Positions 29,714 through 38,868 of a stretch of 51,607 bases of DNA are shown piece after piece. Within the stretch, counting starts at the first letter, position 1. Each line of letters opens with the position of its first letter. A program made the position numbers and the translations under genes. The notes under the pieces are model-generated. The model was not told the origin of the DNA. It ran no database searches and worked only from the letters and a program-made list of their open reading frames with translations. The DNA is from Nitrospira sp. SB0677_bin_15. Its GTDB lineage: Bacteria > Nitrospirota > Nitrospiria > Nitrospirales > UBA8639. The stretch spans positions 1-51,607 of the forward strand of contig VYFB01000085.1 of the NCBI GenBank assembly GCA_009842645.1, in the 5' to 3' direction.

Positions 29714-31661
29714 GTCTCTCATCACGATTCCTCGATTAAAAACGTCGGGGACAGGCTTTCCGTCCACTCAAGCCGGCACCTCGCTCGCGGAGGAACCTTG
29801 GGGCGAACCGGACGGCATACCGCAGGTGGCCCTGGTCACCATGCCGTTCGGGTATTCCAAATTCCCGTCCATTCAACTGGGCACGTTGTCCCGGGTCTTG
29901 AAAAACCACGGCATCGGGTCCAGGAGTTATCACTTCAACCTGCTGTTTGCCCACCGCATCGGAGTCCCGCTCTACGAAGTGCTGTGTGAAAAACGCGGCA
30001 TGATCGGCGAGTGGTTGTTCTCGTCGATTCTCTTCCGCGACAACCCGAAGCACGCCCAATACCCCGACGTCTTCAAGCCCGTGTTCGAGAGTACGGCGCA
30101 GGAAGCCGGATGTTCCACGGGCTATCTGGAAGAGATCGCCCACACCATCGCGCCACAATTTCTCACCGAGACGTTGACCTCGTACGACTGGGGGCAATTC
30201 AGGGTCGTGGGGTTCACGTCCACCTTCGATCAGAACGTGGCCAGCCTGACCCTGGCCAAATTGATCAAGGACCTGTATCCCGACGTTCGCATCGTGTTCG
30301 GCGGGGCCAACTTCGACGGAGAGATGGGCTTGGAACATTTCCGGGCGTTTCCGTGGATCGACTACGTGGTGGTCGGCGAAGGCGAAGCCGTGTTTCCCGG
30401 TCTGGTGAAGAACGTGCTGCGCGGACAAGAAGGCGTGTTCCCCTCCGGGGTGGCCTTTCGCAAAGACGGAGAAATTCAGTTTCAGCCCAACGCGACGCTC
30501 TTTTCCGATTTTACCGAAGTAGGGCCGCCGGATTACGATGACTATTTTGACATGGTGCGAGAACTGGAGGGACAGGGCTCGACCGGGCTGAACCGGATTC
30601 TGCTGTACGAAGGGTCGCGTGGGTGCTGGTGGGGTGAAAAACATCATTGCACGTTTTGCGGGTTGAACGCGCAGTCCATGCAGTTTCGCGCCAAGACCTC
30701 CGATCAGGTGGCCCGGGAAATGGACGGGCTTTCCAGTCGCTATAACACCACGCGCTTCCGGCTCGTCGATAACATCATCGACTTGAAATACATCGACAAT
30801 CTATTCGGCCGGTTCGCCGCGGGTCATTATGACCTGGACGTGTTCATGGAGACCAAGGCCAACCTGACCAAGCAACAGATTCAGACCCTGGCCCAAGGTG
30901 GGGTGAAGTGCATGCAGCCGGGCATTGAAAGTCTGAGCGCCGCGCAGCTCAAGGAGATGGATAAAGGCGTCAGCCCGCTCCAGAACGTCCAGTGCCTGAA
31001 ATGGAGCCGCTATTACAACCTGGATATCAACTGGAACATCCTGCTGGGGTTCCCGCAGGAGACCAACGAGGATTATCAACGCCAGATTGCGCTCATCCCC
31101 TCACTGGTTCACCTGCAACCGCCGGAAAGCACCGGCAAACTGTGGCTGGAACGGTTCAGCCCGTATTTCATGCGTCCCGAAGACTATGGCGTGCGCATTA
31201 CCGGACCGGGCGCGGCGTATGAATACGTGTACGACGCGAGGAAAGTGGACCTGAACAAGATTGCGTATGATTTCGAATATGAGATCGACTGGAACGTGGA
31301 CCCGGCCCTTTATGACCAGTTGTGCAGCCTGGTGCAGGAATGGCGGGCCCGGTATTTCTCGCAGGACCGCCCGTTCCTGTTTTATGCCAAGGCCATGAGT
31401 TACGTGACCGTCTACGACGGCCGAACCGATCAGCCTACGAGCGAACGCTTCGATTGGCCACTCTCATCTGTCATCGAATTTTGCAATGAAACCCCGAAAA
31501 CGCTGGAGCAGATCAGGCGGGCTTCAGCGGACGATCCGGCAGCGGCACTCCCGGCGACTTCCATCGAAGACGCGGTTGCCGGGCTCGTAACCAAACGCAT
31601 TCTGATGGAAGACAAGGGCCGTTACTTTACTCTGGCCCTGCCGGTCAATCCGCACCTGTAG
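29706..31661 (+). CDS. B12-binding radical SAM protein, RiPP maturation type 1
   Basis: A 651-residue protein. The N-terminal part is a cobalamin-binding-like Rossmann domain (VALVTMPFGYSKFPSIQLGT, then IVFGGANFDGEMG and DYVVVGEGEAVFPGLV). The radical SAM motif is the unusual CX7CX2C: GSRGCWWGEKHHCTFCGLNA. FMETKANLTKQQI, GVKCMQPGIESL and NWNILLGFPQE follow in the barrel. This set is typical of the RiPP maturation radical SAM protein 1 family, putative peptide C-methyltransferases. The first 16 codons after the ATG (ITIPRLKTSGTGFPST) derive from a family A repeat, so a start nearer VALVTMPFGY is possible. No recognisable RiPP precursor lies beside it. Confidence 0.85.
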   Translation: MAESLITIPRLKTSGTGFPSTQAGTSLAEEPWGEPDGIPQVALVTMPFGYSKFPSIQLGTLSRVLKNHGIGSRSYHFNLLFAHRIGVPLYEVLCEKRGMIGEWLFSSILFRDNPKHAQYPDVFKPVFESTAQEAGCSTGYLEEIAHTIAPQFLTETLTSYDWGQFRVVGFTSTFDQNVASLTLAKLIKDLYPDVRIVFGGANFDGEMGLEHFRAFPWIDYVVVGEGEAVFPGLVKNVLRGQEGVFPSGVAFRKDGEIQFQPNATLFSDFTEVGPPDYDDYFDMVRELEGQGSTGLNRILLYEGSRGCWWGEKHHCTFCGLNAQSMQFRAKTSDQVAREMDGLSSRYNTTRFRLVDNIIDLKYIDNLFGRFAAGHYDLDVFMETKANLTKQQIQTLAQGGVKCMQPGIESLSAAQLKEMDKGVSPLQNVQCLKWSRYYNLDINWNILLGFPQETNEDYQRQIALIPSLVHLQPPESTGKLWLERFSPYFMRPEDYGVRITGPGAAYEYVYDARKVDLNKIAYDFEYEIDWNVDPALYDQLCSLVQEWRARYFSQDRPFLFYAKAMSYVTVYDGRTDQPTSERFDWPLSSVIEFCNETPKTLEQIRRASADDPAAALPATSIEDAVAGLVTKRILMEDKGRYFTLALPVNPHL

Positions 31662-31695
31662 GAGCGAATACGCCGGAAGCTGAAAAACAGACTTC

Positions 31696-31726
31696 AGGAA
31701 CCTCTAATCGGGGATCAGAGGTTCCT
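31696..31726. repeat. Minimal family E end-pair around a family A core
   Basis: AGGAACCTCT AATCGGGGATC AGAGGTTCCT: the two ends of the 144-bp MITE joined by part of a family A repeat. It forms a strong hairpin between the radical-SAM gene and the convergent 86-residue gene and could terminate both. Confidence 0.7.
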
Positions 31727-31985
31727 ACGCGGTTCCGCCGGCTTCCGTCGGTCCTTGCGCCAACATTTCCGAAAACCGTTTCCCCACGATGTCGGTGACT
31801 TTTCCCATAATGTCCGTCACCTCTTTCCATTCCTCCGGAGTCAATTCTTCTTTCAGTCTCGGATTGAGCCCCCATTTGGCGCTGACCTGTTGGCCTTCAC
31901 GCTCGACGTGGACCGTCAGAATTTCGGTGTCGAGAGGACCTTTTGATTGAGAGGACGATTTCCGCGATGAGGTTTCGCCTGCCAC
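31725..31985 (-). CDS. Hypothetical 86-residue protein, convergent to the radical SAM gene
   Basis: GTG start with AAAGG upstream. Sequence: a Ser/Lys-rich N-terminus, a strand pair (DTEILTVHVEREGQQVSAKW), a helix (LTPEEWKEVTDIMGKVTDIVGKRFSEML) and a Gly-rich end (GPTEAGGTA). No family recognised. It is small and next to a RiPP-type maturase, but its orientation and sequence do not match the known precursor classes (Nif11-like, NHLP), so a substrate role is only a thought. Confidence 0.6.
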   Translation of the reverse strand: MAGETSSRKSSSQSKGPLDTEILTVHVEREGQQVSAKWGLNPRLKEELTPEEWKEVTDIMGKVTDIVGKRFSEMLAQGPTEAGGTA

Positions 31986-32014
31986 AATGTGCGCCTTTCT
32001 GAACGTTCGTCGCT

Positions 32015-32081
32015 ATTGTCGGATTACGCCTGTCCTGAGCGTAGCGTAGCGAAGTCGAAGGGCTACGCTAATCCGACCTAC
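32015..32081. repeat. Family D repeat with a family B unit inserted
   Basis: ATTGTCGGATTACGCC, then TGTCCTGAGCGTAGCGTAGC GAAGTCGAAGGG, then CTACGCTAATCCGACCTACT. A nested repeat upstream of the DUF502 gene. Confidence 0.75.
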
Positions 32082-32222
32082 TGTGACGGGTTGTGAGGCC
32101 GAGTGTCAAATGATCCCCACAAGCCCTTGTCTCAAGGTCTTCTCTCCGGTTAGAGTCAGGGGGTTGAGCGATGCTCCCTATGAAGCGTCGCCGCTTCACG
32201 TCTTTATCCAAAGGCCGTTGCG

Positions 32223-32924
32223 ATGAGTGTTGACTGGAAAGAAGTTCTCAAATCCCTCAAAGAAGAGGCCATTCCCAAACGCTGGGACGTGCAGGAATTC
32301 GTCCAAAATTTCTTTAATGGCCTGTTTCTCGTAGTCCCGGTGGCCGTTACCATCTACGTCGTCTTCGTGGTGTTCAATTTCGTCGACGGCTGGCTGAATA
32401 TCCCCATTCCGGGTATCGGGTTTCTCATCACCATCGGCATGCTCGTCCTGATCGGCCGCCTGGCCTCGAACGTGTTCTTTCGCGGGGCCATGGGTTCTCT
32501 GGAAAAAATCCTGACCCGCACGCCCTTTGTCAAATTGGTCTATACGTCGCTCAAGGATCTCATCGAAGCCTTCATGGGTGAAAAAAAGCGTTTCGATCAA
32601 CCTGTCCTCGTCACGCTGACCCCGGGTGGTCACGCAGAAGCGATCGGATTCGTCACGCGCCGGAACCTGGACCTGTTGGGGCTGGAAGACCGGGTCGCCG
32701 TGTACTTTCCGCAATCCTACAACTTTGCCGGCAACCTGCTGGTCGTACCGCGCAATCAGATCCGCCCGCTCCACGCCGACAGCGCAGACATCATGGCCTT
32801 CATTGTCTCGGGCGGGGTCTCGGGCGGTACGGTCAATGGGAAAACCGGCAAAACACCCCCGAGCGGCACCCCGGCGTTACCATCTCCGGTCGAGTCTAAA
32901 AAACCTCCCGATTCGTTTCAATAA
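32223..32924 (+). CDS. DUF502 family membrane protein
   Basis: A 233-residue protein with two membrane helices (FLVVPVAVTIYVVFVVFNFV and GIGFLITIGMLVLIGRLASN) and the conserved DUF502 segments TPFVKLVYTSLKDLIEAFMG, FVTRRNLDLL and VYFPQSYNFAGNLLVVPRNQIRPL. A poorly conserved Gly/Pro tail follows. The family's function is unknown; it is a widespread inner-membrane protein. It stands alone between the radical-SAM operon and the RND operon. Confidence 0.88.
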   Translation: MSVDWKEVLKSLKEEAIPKRWDVQEFVQNFFNGLFLVVPVAVTIYVVFVVFNFVDGWLNIPIPGIGFLITIGMLVLIGRLASNVFFRGAMGSLEKILTRTPFVKLVYTSLKDLIEAFMGEKKRFDQPVLVTLTPGGHAEAIGFVTRRNLDLLGLEDRVAVYFPQSYNFAGNLLVVPRNQIRPLHADSADIMAFIVSGGVSGGTVNGKTGKTPPSGTPALPSPVESKKPPDSFQ

Positions 32925-32986
32925 CCGATGCCGTGGCGCATTTCTTTGTAGCGGGAGTTGCAAAAACCTGACTGCGTGTTCTAATT

Positions 32987-33014
32987 TTGACGCGGTGTTT
33001 TCATATAGTAGAAT
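32987..33014 (+). promoter_or_regulatory. Putative sigma-70 promoter of the RND operon
   Basis: TTGACG, 16 bases, TAGAAT. Located about 55 bases upstream of the adaptor gene in an AT-rich patch. It matches the consensus well at the -35 box; the spacer is one base short. Confidence 0.45.
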
Positions 33015-33037
33015 ATCCTTATTATTGACGGAGAGAC

Positions 33038-33160
33038 ATGATTCTCAGCTTCATTGATCGTTTTCGTTATGATGATCCCATACCCATGTCAGCAAGTATT
33101 TCGCAGGACTTGCAGTCCCCTTTCCCTGATCCTCTGCCTGTTCATCCTTCCGGCATGTAA
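33038..33160 (+). CDS. Possible 40-codon leader ORF overlapping the RND adaptor start
   Basis: The only ATG with a good ribosome binding site in the leader (GGAGAGAC-ATG) begins MILSFIDRFRYDDPIPMSAS and ends at a TAA inside the adaptor signal-peptide region, in a different frame from the adaptor. It could be a coupling or leader peptide, or mark an error in the adaptor's 5' end. No family recognised. Confidence 0.35.
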   Translation: MILSFIDRFRYDDPIPMSASISQDLQSPFPDPLPVHPSGM

Positions 33161-34193
33161 CGAACAGCAAGCCGCACCGCCTCCCTCTGGTCCTCCGCCG
33201 TCGCCGGTCCGCGTCGCCCAGGTTCTGCAACAGGAAGTGAAGCGAACCGTCACCTTGGTCGGAACCGTCGAGCCATGGAAACGAAGCGTCGTGGCCAGCG
33301 AAGTCGAAGGGTTGGTCCGGTCCTTTACGGCTGAAGAAGGCATGAAGGTCAAACGCGGGGACCTGCTGGCCCGGTTGCGCACCAGGACCTTGCAGATCCG
33401 GCTCGATTCAGCCATCGCCATCTATCGAGAGTCCGGCGCCCGCTATGAACGGGCCAAACGGGACCTGAAGCGGGTCCGTGTCCTCTTTAAACGAGAACTC
33501 GTGACCCAGAAAGACTTCGACGACGCCGTGGCCGAGGAAGCGGCGCTGAAAGAGCGCCTGTCACAATTGAATGCCGAAATCCGGCAGGTCAGAGACTCCC
33601 TGAACAAGTCGACGGTCGTCGCGCCGTTCGACGGGTGGATTACGCAGGAATTTACGGAGATTGGGCAGTGGTTGGAAGAAGGCGGGCCGGTCGTCGAGGT
33701 GGTTGACCTGTCGCGCGTGCAAGTTGAAATTCCCCTTCCGGAACGCTACGTGAGCCATATTCAAATCCATGATCCCGTCACCGCCACCTTCGACGGCCTG
33801 CCGGCGTTCGAGGCTCAGGGGCAAGTATTCTCCCTTGTGGCCCAGGCAGATCGAACCGCGAGAACGTTTCCGGTCAAGGTGGAAATTCCGAATCCCGCCC
33901 TGGCGATCAAAAGCGGCATGGTGTCCCGCGTCACGCTCCGGATCGACCGGCCCCATCAAGGGCTCGTGGTCCCGAAGGACGCCCTGGTCCTTCGGGGAGG
34001 CAAAGCGTTTGTGTTTCGCGTGAACGAAGGGACGGTCGATCAAATCCCGGTGACCGCCATCCTGCACGTCGAAGATCTCGTGGAAATCGAAGGGCCGGTC
34101 CAAGCGGGGATGGACGTCGTGGTGGAAGGGAACGAACGCCTGTTCCCCGGTCAACCCGTGCGTATCCTGGAGTCCCCAGACAGCATCCCATGA
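33069..34193 (+). CDS. RND efflux periplasmic adaptor (membrane fusion lipoprotein)
   Basis: A 374-residue protein that links the inner-membrane pump to the outer-membrane channel. The signal peptide SPLSLILCLFILPAC ends in a lipobox, so it should be lipid-anchored. The order is a lipoyl half (VTLVGTVEPWKRSVVASEVE), a coiled-coil hairpin (about residues 105-165), the second lipoyl half (VVAPFDGWITQEFTEIGQWL), a beta-barrel and a membrane-proximal domain (VVPKDALVLRGGKAFVF). ATG at 33069 or 33072 or an upstream TTG may start it; none has a clear ribosome binding site. The stop overlaps the pump start by four bases. Confidence 0.9.
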   Translation: MMIPYPCQQVFRRTCSPLSLILCLFILPACNEQQAAPPPSGPPPSPVRVAQVLQQEVKRTVTLVGTVEPWKRSVVASEVEGLVRSFTAEEGMKVKRGDLLARLRTRTLQIRLDSAIAIYRESGARYERAKRDLKRVRVLFKRELVTQKDFDDAVAEEAALKERLSQLNAEIRQVRDSLNKSTVVAPFDGWITQEFTEIGQWLEEGGPVVEVVDLSRVQVEIPLPERYVSHIQIHDPVTATFDGLPAFEAQGQVFSLVAQADRTARTFPVKVEIPNPALAIKSGMVSRVTLRIDRPHQGLVVPKDALVLRGGKAFVFRVNEGTVDQIPVTAILHVEDLVEIEGPVQAGMDVVVEGNERLFPGQPVRILESPDSIP

Positions 34194-37100
34194 ACGTCAT
34201 CCGATTCTCCATCCGGTATCCGGTCACTACGAGCGTAGCCGTGATTCTCGTGGTTCTCTTCGGGCTCGTGTCGCTCATGCAGCTTCCCATCCAGCTCACG
34301 CCCGACGTCTCCAAACCGGAAATCACGGTCTCGACTCCATGGCAGGGAGCCAGCCCCAAGGAAGTGGAACGCGAAATCGTGGACAAACAGGAAGAGCAAC
34401 TGAAAGGGGTCGAGGGGCTGGAGAAAATGTTCGGCGAAAGCGCCTACGACTCCGGGGAAATCATCCTCCGGTTTCCCGCCGGAACCAATACCGACACGGC
34501 GTTGCTTCGCGTCTCCAACCGGCTCAACCAGGTCAAGGAATATCCCGATGAAGTCGATGAACCCGTCATCAGCAGCGCCGACACGCGCGGCATGGCCATG
34601 GGGTGGTTCATTTTTGAACCGTTGGCGGGCAACCCCGTTGCCATCGACACCCTGCGGGATTTTGCGGAAGACGTGATCAAGGCCCGGTTCGAGCGCATTC
34701 CGGGCGTGGCCGCGTCGAACGTCTATGGCGGCCGCAAACGGGAACTGCGCGTACTCGTGGATCCCTTGAAACTGGCCACCCGCTCCCTGACGGTCCTGGA
34801 TCTGGCGCGCGCACTGGACCAGGAAAACCGTGACTACAGCGCGGGAGACTTCGATGAGGGCAAACGATCGTACGTCGTCAGAACCACCGGCGAATACCAA
34901 AGCCCCGAAGACGTGGCGAACGTCATTATTGCCAGACGGGACGGCGCGCCGGTGTACGTGCAGGACGTGGCGACCGTCAGCGTCGCGTATCAGGAACCTT
35001 CACACGTCGTCCGGGAAATGGGACGAAACTCCATTGCCGTCAATGCCATCCGCGAGACGGGAGCCAATACCCTGAACACGATGGAACAGCTTCGAACAGC
35101 CGTTCGGGAATTGAACGACGAGATCCTCCAACGGCAAGGCTTCAAACTGTTTCAGGTCTATGACGAAACGGATTACATTTACAGTTCCATCGACCTGGTG
35201 CAAATAAACCTGGTCATCGGCGGCATCCTCGCCGTGACGGTCCTCTTCCTGTTCCTGCGCACGGCGAGCACGACCTTTGTCGTCGGGTTGGCCATTCCCA
35301 TCAGCATCATGGGCACCTTCATCGCCCTGTGGGTACTGGGCCGAAACGTGAACGTGATCAGCCTCGCTGGGATGACGCTGGCCGGGGGCATGTTGGTTGA
35401 CAATTCCATCGTCGTCCTGGAAAACATCTACCGTCACCGGGAGTCGGGCAAACCGTTGTGGCAGGCCGCCTATGACGGCACCGTTGAAGTCTGGGGCGCG
35501 GTGTTGGCCAGTACGCTCACGACCATCGCCGTCTTCGTGCCCATCGTGTTCATCGAGGAACAGGCAGGACAACTCTTTCGGGACATTGCCATTGCCATCA
35601 GTGCCGGCGTCGGGCTGAGCCTTCTGGTCTCCATTACCGTGATTCCATGTCTGTCCGCCCGCCTGCTGACGACGAACCGTGAAACGGGACGGCGGCGTTT
35701 CGTCTCCCATGCAAAACGTCCGGAAGATGCGGCCGGTCAAGAGGATCGGCCGGCTGGCCGGAAGAGAAACGTTTCCGACCGGATCGGCAAGTTCGTGTAC
35801 CGGATGTGCGGCAGCACCCGCTGGCGCATGGGGATCGTCTTCGGACTCACGGCGTTCGCCCTCGGCATCATCACGCTGTTCCTGCCGAAAGCCGAATACC
35901 TGCCGAGTGGGAATCGAAATCTGATCTTCGGCATTGTCCTGCCCCCGCCCGGCTATAACACGGAGAAGTTCATTCACGTGGGCGAATCCATCGAGCACGT
36001 CCTCACTCCGCATTGGGAGGCCGAACCCGGGTCACCGGAGGAAGCCGCACTGGATGGCCCCAGTATTCGCAATTTCTTCTACGTGGCGCGCGGACGTTCC
36101 GTGTTCATGGGCGGACGCACCAATGACGATGCCGACATCCGGGACTTGATCCCGGTGTTTCGCCGGGCACTCGCCGATATCCCCGGGATCATCGGAATCG
36201 TGACTCAAAGCAGTTTATTTCAACGCGGGTTGGGCGGAGGGCGAAACATTGACATTGAAATTACCGGACCGGGTCTCGACAAACTCCTCGCCTTGGGCGG
36301 GCAGGTCTTCGGACAGGTTCGAGCCATTCTCCCGGGCGCGCAGGTTCGACCGAAACCCAGTCTTGACCTGGGAAGTCCCGAAGTGCGAGTCCACCTGAAA
36401 CGGGACAGAGCGGCCGACGTGCAGATGACGAATCAAGAGCTTGGTTTTACCATTGACGCCCTGGTGGACGGAGCCAAGGCGAGTGACTATCAATTTGAAG
36501 GGGACGAGATCGATCTCACAATCCGGGGCATCGATCAGTATGCCGATCGCACGCAGGACCTAGGGAACCTGCCCATATTTACCCCGGGCGGCCGCCTCAC
36601 CACGGTGGGTGACATTGCCGATATCGCGCTCATGGCAGGTCCCGAACAGATCAACCACATCGAACGGGAACGGGCCATCACCATCCAGGTCATTCCGCCA
36701 AGCGACGTACCCTTGGAGACGGCCATGGACCTGATCCAACGGCAAATCGTCAACCCGATCGCGCAGGCGGGCACCCTCGGGCGGCTCTATCACATTCACT
36801 TGGCGGGCACGGCTGACGACCTCACAAAAACCTATGACGCCCTGAAATACAACCTGCTCATGGCCTTGCTCATTACCTATCTGCTCATGGCTGCCCTGTT
36901 TGAAAGTTTCCTGTATCCGTTTGTGATTATCTTCAGCGTGCCGTTGGCCGCAGCCGGCGGCATTCTCGGACTCTCGATCGTCAACCGTTTTATCGCCCAG
37001 CAACCCATGGACGTGTTGACCATGTTGGGCTTTATCATCCTGATCGGCGTGGTGGTCAACAATGCCATTCTGGTCGTGCACCAGGCCCTGAATTTCATGG

Positions 37101-37408
37101 ACCCGCAACGGCTCAACCTGTGGACGTCCGATGAAGACCGGGCGACGAGCGGCATGCCGGCCCGTCAAGCCATTGCCGAATCCGTGCGATCCCGGGTCAG
37201 GCCCATCATGATGAGCATGCTGACCACGACCTTCGGCCTCCTGCCGCTGGTCCTGGCCTCGGGTGCCGGATCGGAATTGTACCGGGGTATCGGCAGCGTC
37301 GTGCTCGGCGGGCTGATGCTCTCGACCATGTTTACGCTCCTCCTGGTCCCGGCGATCTTCAGCCTCATGATGGGCTGGAAACTCAAAACACGGAGCGGGT
37401 CGTTATGA
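34190..37408 (+). CDS. RND multidrug/solute efflux permease (AcrB/HAE family)
   Basis: A 1072-residue pump with the RND repeat layout: a helix at residues 8-30, a large periplasmic loop, helices 2-6 (from about 335), a second periplasmic loop from about 560 and the final six helices from about 880. The proton-relay helix reads AGGMLVDNSIVVLENIYRHR, with Asp kept and Asn in the second position. GASPKEVEREIVDKQEEQLKGVEGL near residue 45 is characteristic. An extra cytoplasmic loop (RETGRRRFVSHAKRPED) of about 40 residues sits between the two halves. Substrates cannot be predicted. Middle gene of a three-gene operon with ATGA overlaps on both sides. Confidence 0.93.
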   Translation: MNVIRFSIRYPVTTSVAVILVVLFGLVSLMQLPIQLTPDVSKPEITVSTPWQGASPKEVEREIVDKQEEQLKGVEGLEKMFGESAYDSGEIILRFPAGTNTDTALLRVSNRLNQVKEYPDEVDEPVISSADTRGMAMGWFIFEPLAGNPVAIDTLRDFAEDVIKARFERIPGVAASNVYGGRKRELRVLVDPLKLATRSLTVLDLARALDQENRDYSAGDFDEGKRSYVVRTTGEYQSPEDVANVIIARRDGAPVYVQDVATVSVAYQEPSHVVREMGRNSIAVNAIRETGANTLNTMEQLRTAVRELNDEILQRQGFKLFQVYDETDYIYSSIDLVQINLVIGGILAVTVLFLFLRTASTTFVVGLAIPISIMGTFIALWVLGRNVNVISLAGMTLAGGMLVDNSIVVLENIYRHRESGKPLWQAAYDGTVEVWGAVLASTLTTIAVFVPIVFIEEQAGQLFRDIAIAISAGVGLSLLVSITVIPCLSARLLTTNRETGRRRFVSHAKRPEDAAGQEDRPAGRKRNVSDRIGKFVYRMCGSTRWRMGIVFGLTAFALGIITLFLPKAEYLPSGNRNLIFGIVLPPPGYNTEKFIHVGESIEHVLTPHWEAEPGSPEEAALDGPSIRNFFYVARGRSVFMGGRTNDDADIRDLIPVFRRALADIPGIIGIVTQSSLFQRGLGGGRNIDIEITGPGLDKLLALGGQVFGQVRAILPGAQVRPKPSLDLGSPEVRVHLKRDRAADVQMTNQELGFTIDALVDGAKASDYQFEGDEIDLTIRGIDQYADRTQDLGNLPIFTPGGRLTTVGDIADIALMAGPEQINHIERERAITIQVIPPSDVPLETAMDLIQRQIVNPIAQAGTLGRLYHIHLAGTADDLTKTYDALKYNLLMALLITYLLMAALFESFLYPFVIIFSVPLAAAGGILGLSIVNRFIAQQPMDVLTMLGFIILIGVVVNNAILVVHQALNFMDPQRLNLWTSDEDRATSGMPARQAIAESVRSRVRPIMMSMLTTTFGLLPLVLASGAGSELYRGIGSVVLGGLMLSTMFTLLLVPAIFSLMMGWKLKTRSGSL

Positions 37409-38724
37409 TGGGCATCTTTTTCGCCGTCATCATTTGGGTGACAGGACCCGCGAGCTTCTCCTGGGCCCAGGATGAGCCCGCGTTCCGTCAACGCTCGCCC
37501 GAACTCCGGTTGAGCATGCGCGACGCCATGCAGGCAGCGATCGAGAAGAACCCCACGGTGCAGATCTTCAAAGAGCGCGTGACCCAGGCAGAAGAACGGG
37601 CCTTTACCCGGCTTGGCGCTATGCTGCCGAACCTGTCCGCCCGGGTCAGCGGCGCAAGACGGCGCTTCTTTCTCGGCGCATTTGGCGGACTTGCTGCCGG
37701 TGTGTCTCCCCCCATAGATTTTTACGAAAGCCGTGTTGCAGTGACCCAGAATCTGTTCAGCCTGAGTCTGATCCAGAGATGGCGTGCGGCCCGAACGAAC
37801 ATCGAAGTGGCCGGCCTGGACTCGGAAACCCGGAAAATGGACACGATGGCGTTAGTGGCCCTGGCCTATCTGGAAGCCTTACGGGTGAAAAAATCCGTCA
37901 AAGCCCGCTTGGCCGGCGTCAAGCTCAATCACGAACTGTTGCGCCTGGCCATGGAACGCAAGTCGGTCGGCATGGCCACTCAATTGGACGTCACCCGGGC
38001 GAAGGTGCAGCTCGAAAATGAAAAACAACGCCTGCTTGTCGCGAAGAACGACTTCGGCAGCGCCAAACTCAACCTGAGCCGCGGCATCGGGTTCTCCTTC
38101 GACGTCAAGCTGATTCTCACGGACAAACTGAAACTCGTTCCGGTCACCCATCAGTCCGTGGACGAAGCCTTGCAGGTCGCCAGGGAACACCGGGTCGAAC
38201 TCAAAGCTCAGAAGAAACGGAAACGGTTGGCTGAACTGACGTTGAGTTCGGTGGTGATGGAAAGAGTGCCCTCGCTCTCGGGTACCGGAGACGTGGGCGT
38301 CATCGGGAATCAACCCGGCAATGCGTTAACCACCAACAACGTCCAGGTCCTGCTCTCCGTTCCCCTGTTCGACGGAGGCCAGCGTGAAGGCCGCATTTCC
38401 GAGCAGCGCAGTGTGGTTCGCCTGGAAGCCCTCAGAACAAAAGACGTCGAAAAACAAATCGGGTTGGAAGTCCGGGACGCCATGTTGACCCTGAAATCGA
38501 CCCAACAACAGGTTGCCGTGGCCAAGGAAGGGCTTCGTTTGTCGTTTCAGGAACTCTACCTCGCCAAGCAGCGTTTCTCGGTCGGCCTGGCGACCAATAT
38601 CGAAGTCACGGACGCCCAAACCCGGGTGGCCCAAGCCAGGGACAACCTCATTGAAGCGCTGTTCAATTTCAACGCGTCACGCGTCGATCTTGCCAGGGCC
38701 CAAGGGCGACTCGAAGACCTCTAG
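37405..38724 (+). CDS. TolC-family outer-membrane efflux protein
   Basis: A 439-residue protein with a signal peptide (IFFAVIIWVTGPASFSWAQ), then two OEP repeats of helical hairpins and strands, e.g. LRLSMRDAMQAAIEKNPTVQ and VGMATQLDVTRAKVQLENEK, VPLFDGGQREGRISEQRS and VGLATNIEVTDAQTRVAQAR. This forms the exit duct of the RND system. It overlaps the permease by four bases. No repressor gene is adjacent, so control may be constitutive or distant. Confidence 0.92.
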   Translation: MMGIFFAVIIWVTGPASFSWAQDEPAFRQRSPELRLSMRDAMQAAIEKNPTVQIFKERVTQAEERAFTRLGAMLPNLSARVSGARRRFFLGAFGGLAAGVSPPIDFYESRVAVTQNLFSLSLIQRWRAARTNIEVAGLDSETRKMDTMALVALAYLEALRVKKSVKARLAGVKLNHELLRLAMERKSVGMATQLDVTRAKVQLENEKQRLLVAKNDFGSAKLNLSRGIGFSFDVKLILTDKLKLVPVTHQSVDEALQVAREHRVELKAQKKRKRLAELTLSSVVMERVPSLSGTGDVGVIGNQPGNALTTNNVQVLLSVPLFDGGQREGRISEQRSVVRLEALRTKDVEKQIGLEVRDAMLTLKSTQQQVAVAKEGLRLSFQELYLAKQRFSVGLATNIEVTDAQTRVAQARDNLIEALFNFNASRVDLARAQGRLEDL

Positions 38725-38758
38725 CCCCCCGCCGTCACCCATGATAGATAAAGCGTCC

Positions 38759-38868
38759 CCCTCTCCCTTGGCGGGAGAGGGCCGGGGTGAGGGGGAAACT
38801 CTCAGCGCCTGTCCTGAGCGTAACGATAGTGAAGGCGAAGGAAGCGTAACGGAGTGAAGGCGAAGGGA
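38759..38868. repeat. Family C plus family B repeats leading into prfC
   Basis: CCCCTCTCCCTTGGCGGGAG AGGGCCGGGGTGAGGGGG (family C) is followed by GCCTGTCCTGAGCGTAACGA, GTGAAGGCGAAGGAAGCGTA and CGGAGTGAAGGCGAAGGG (family B variants). The final GAAGGG serves as the likely ribosome binding site of prfC. Confidence 0.8.
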
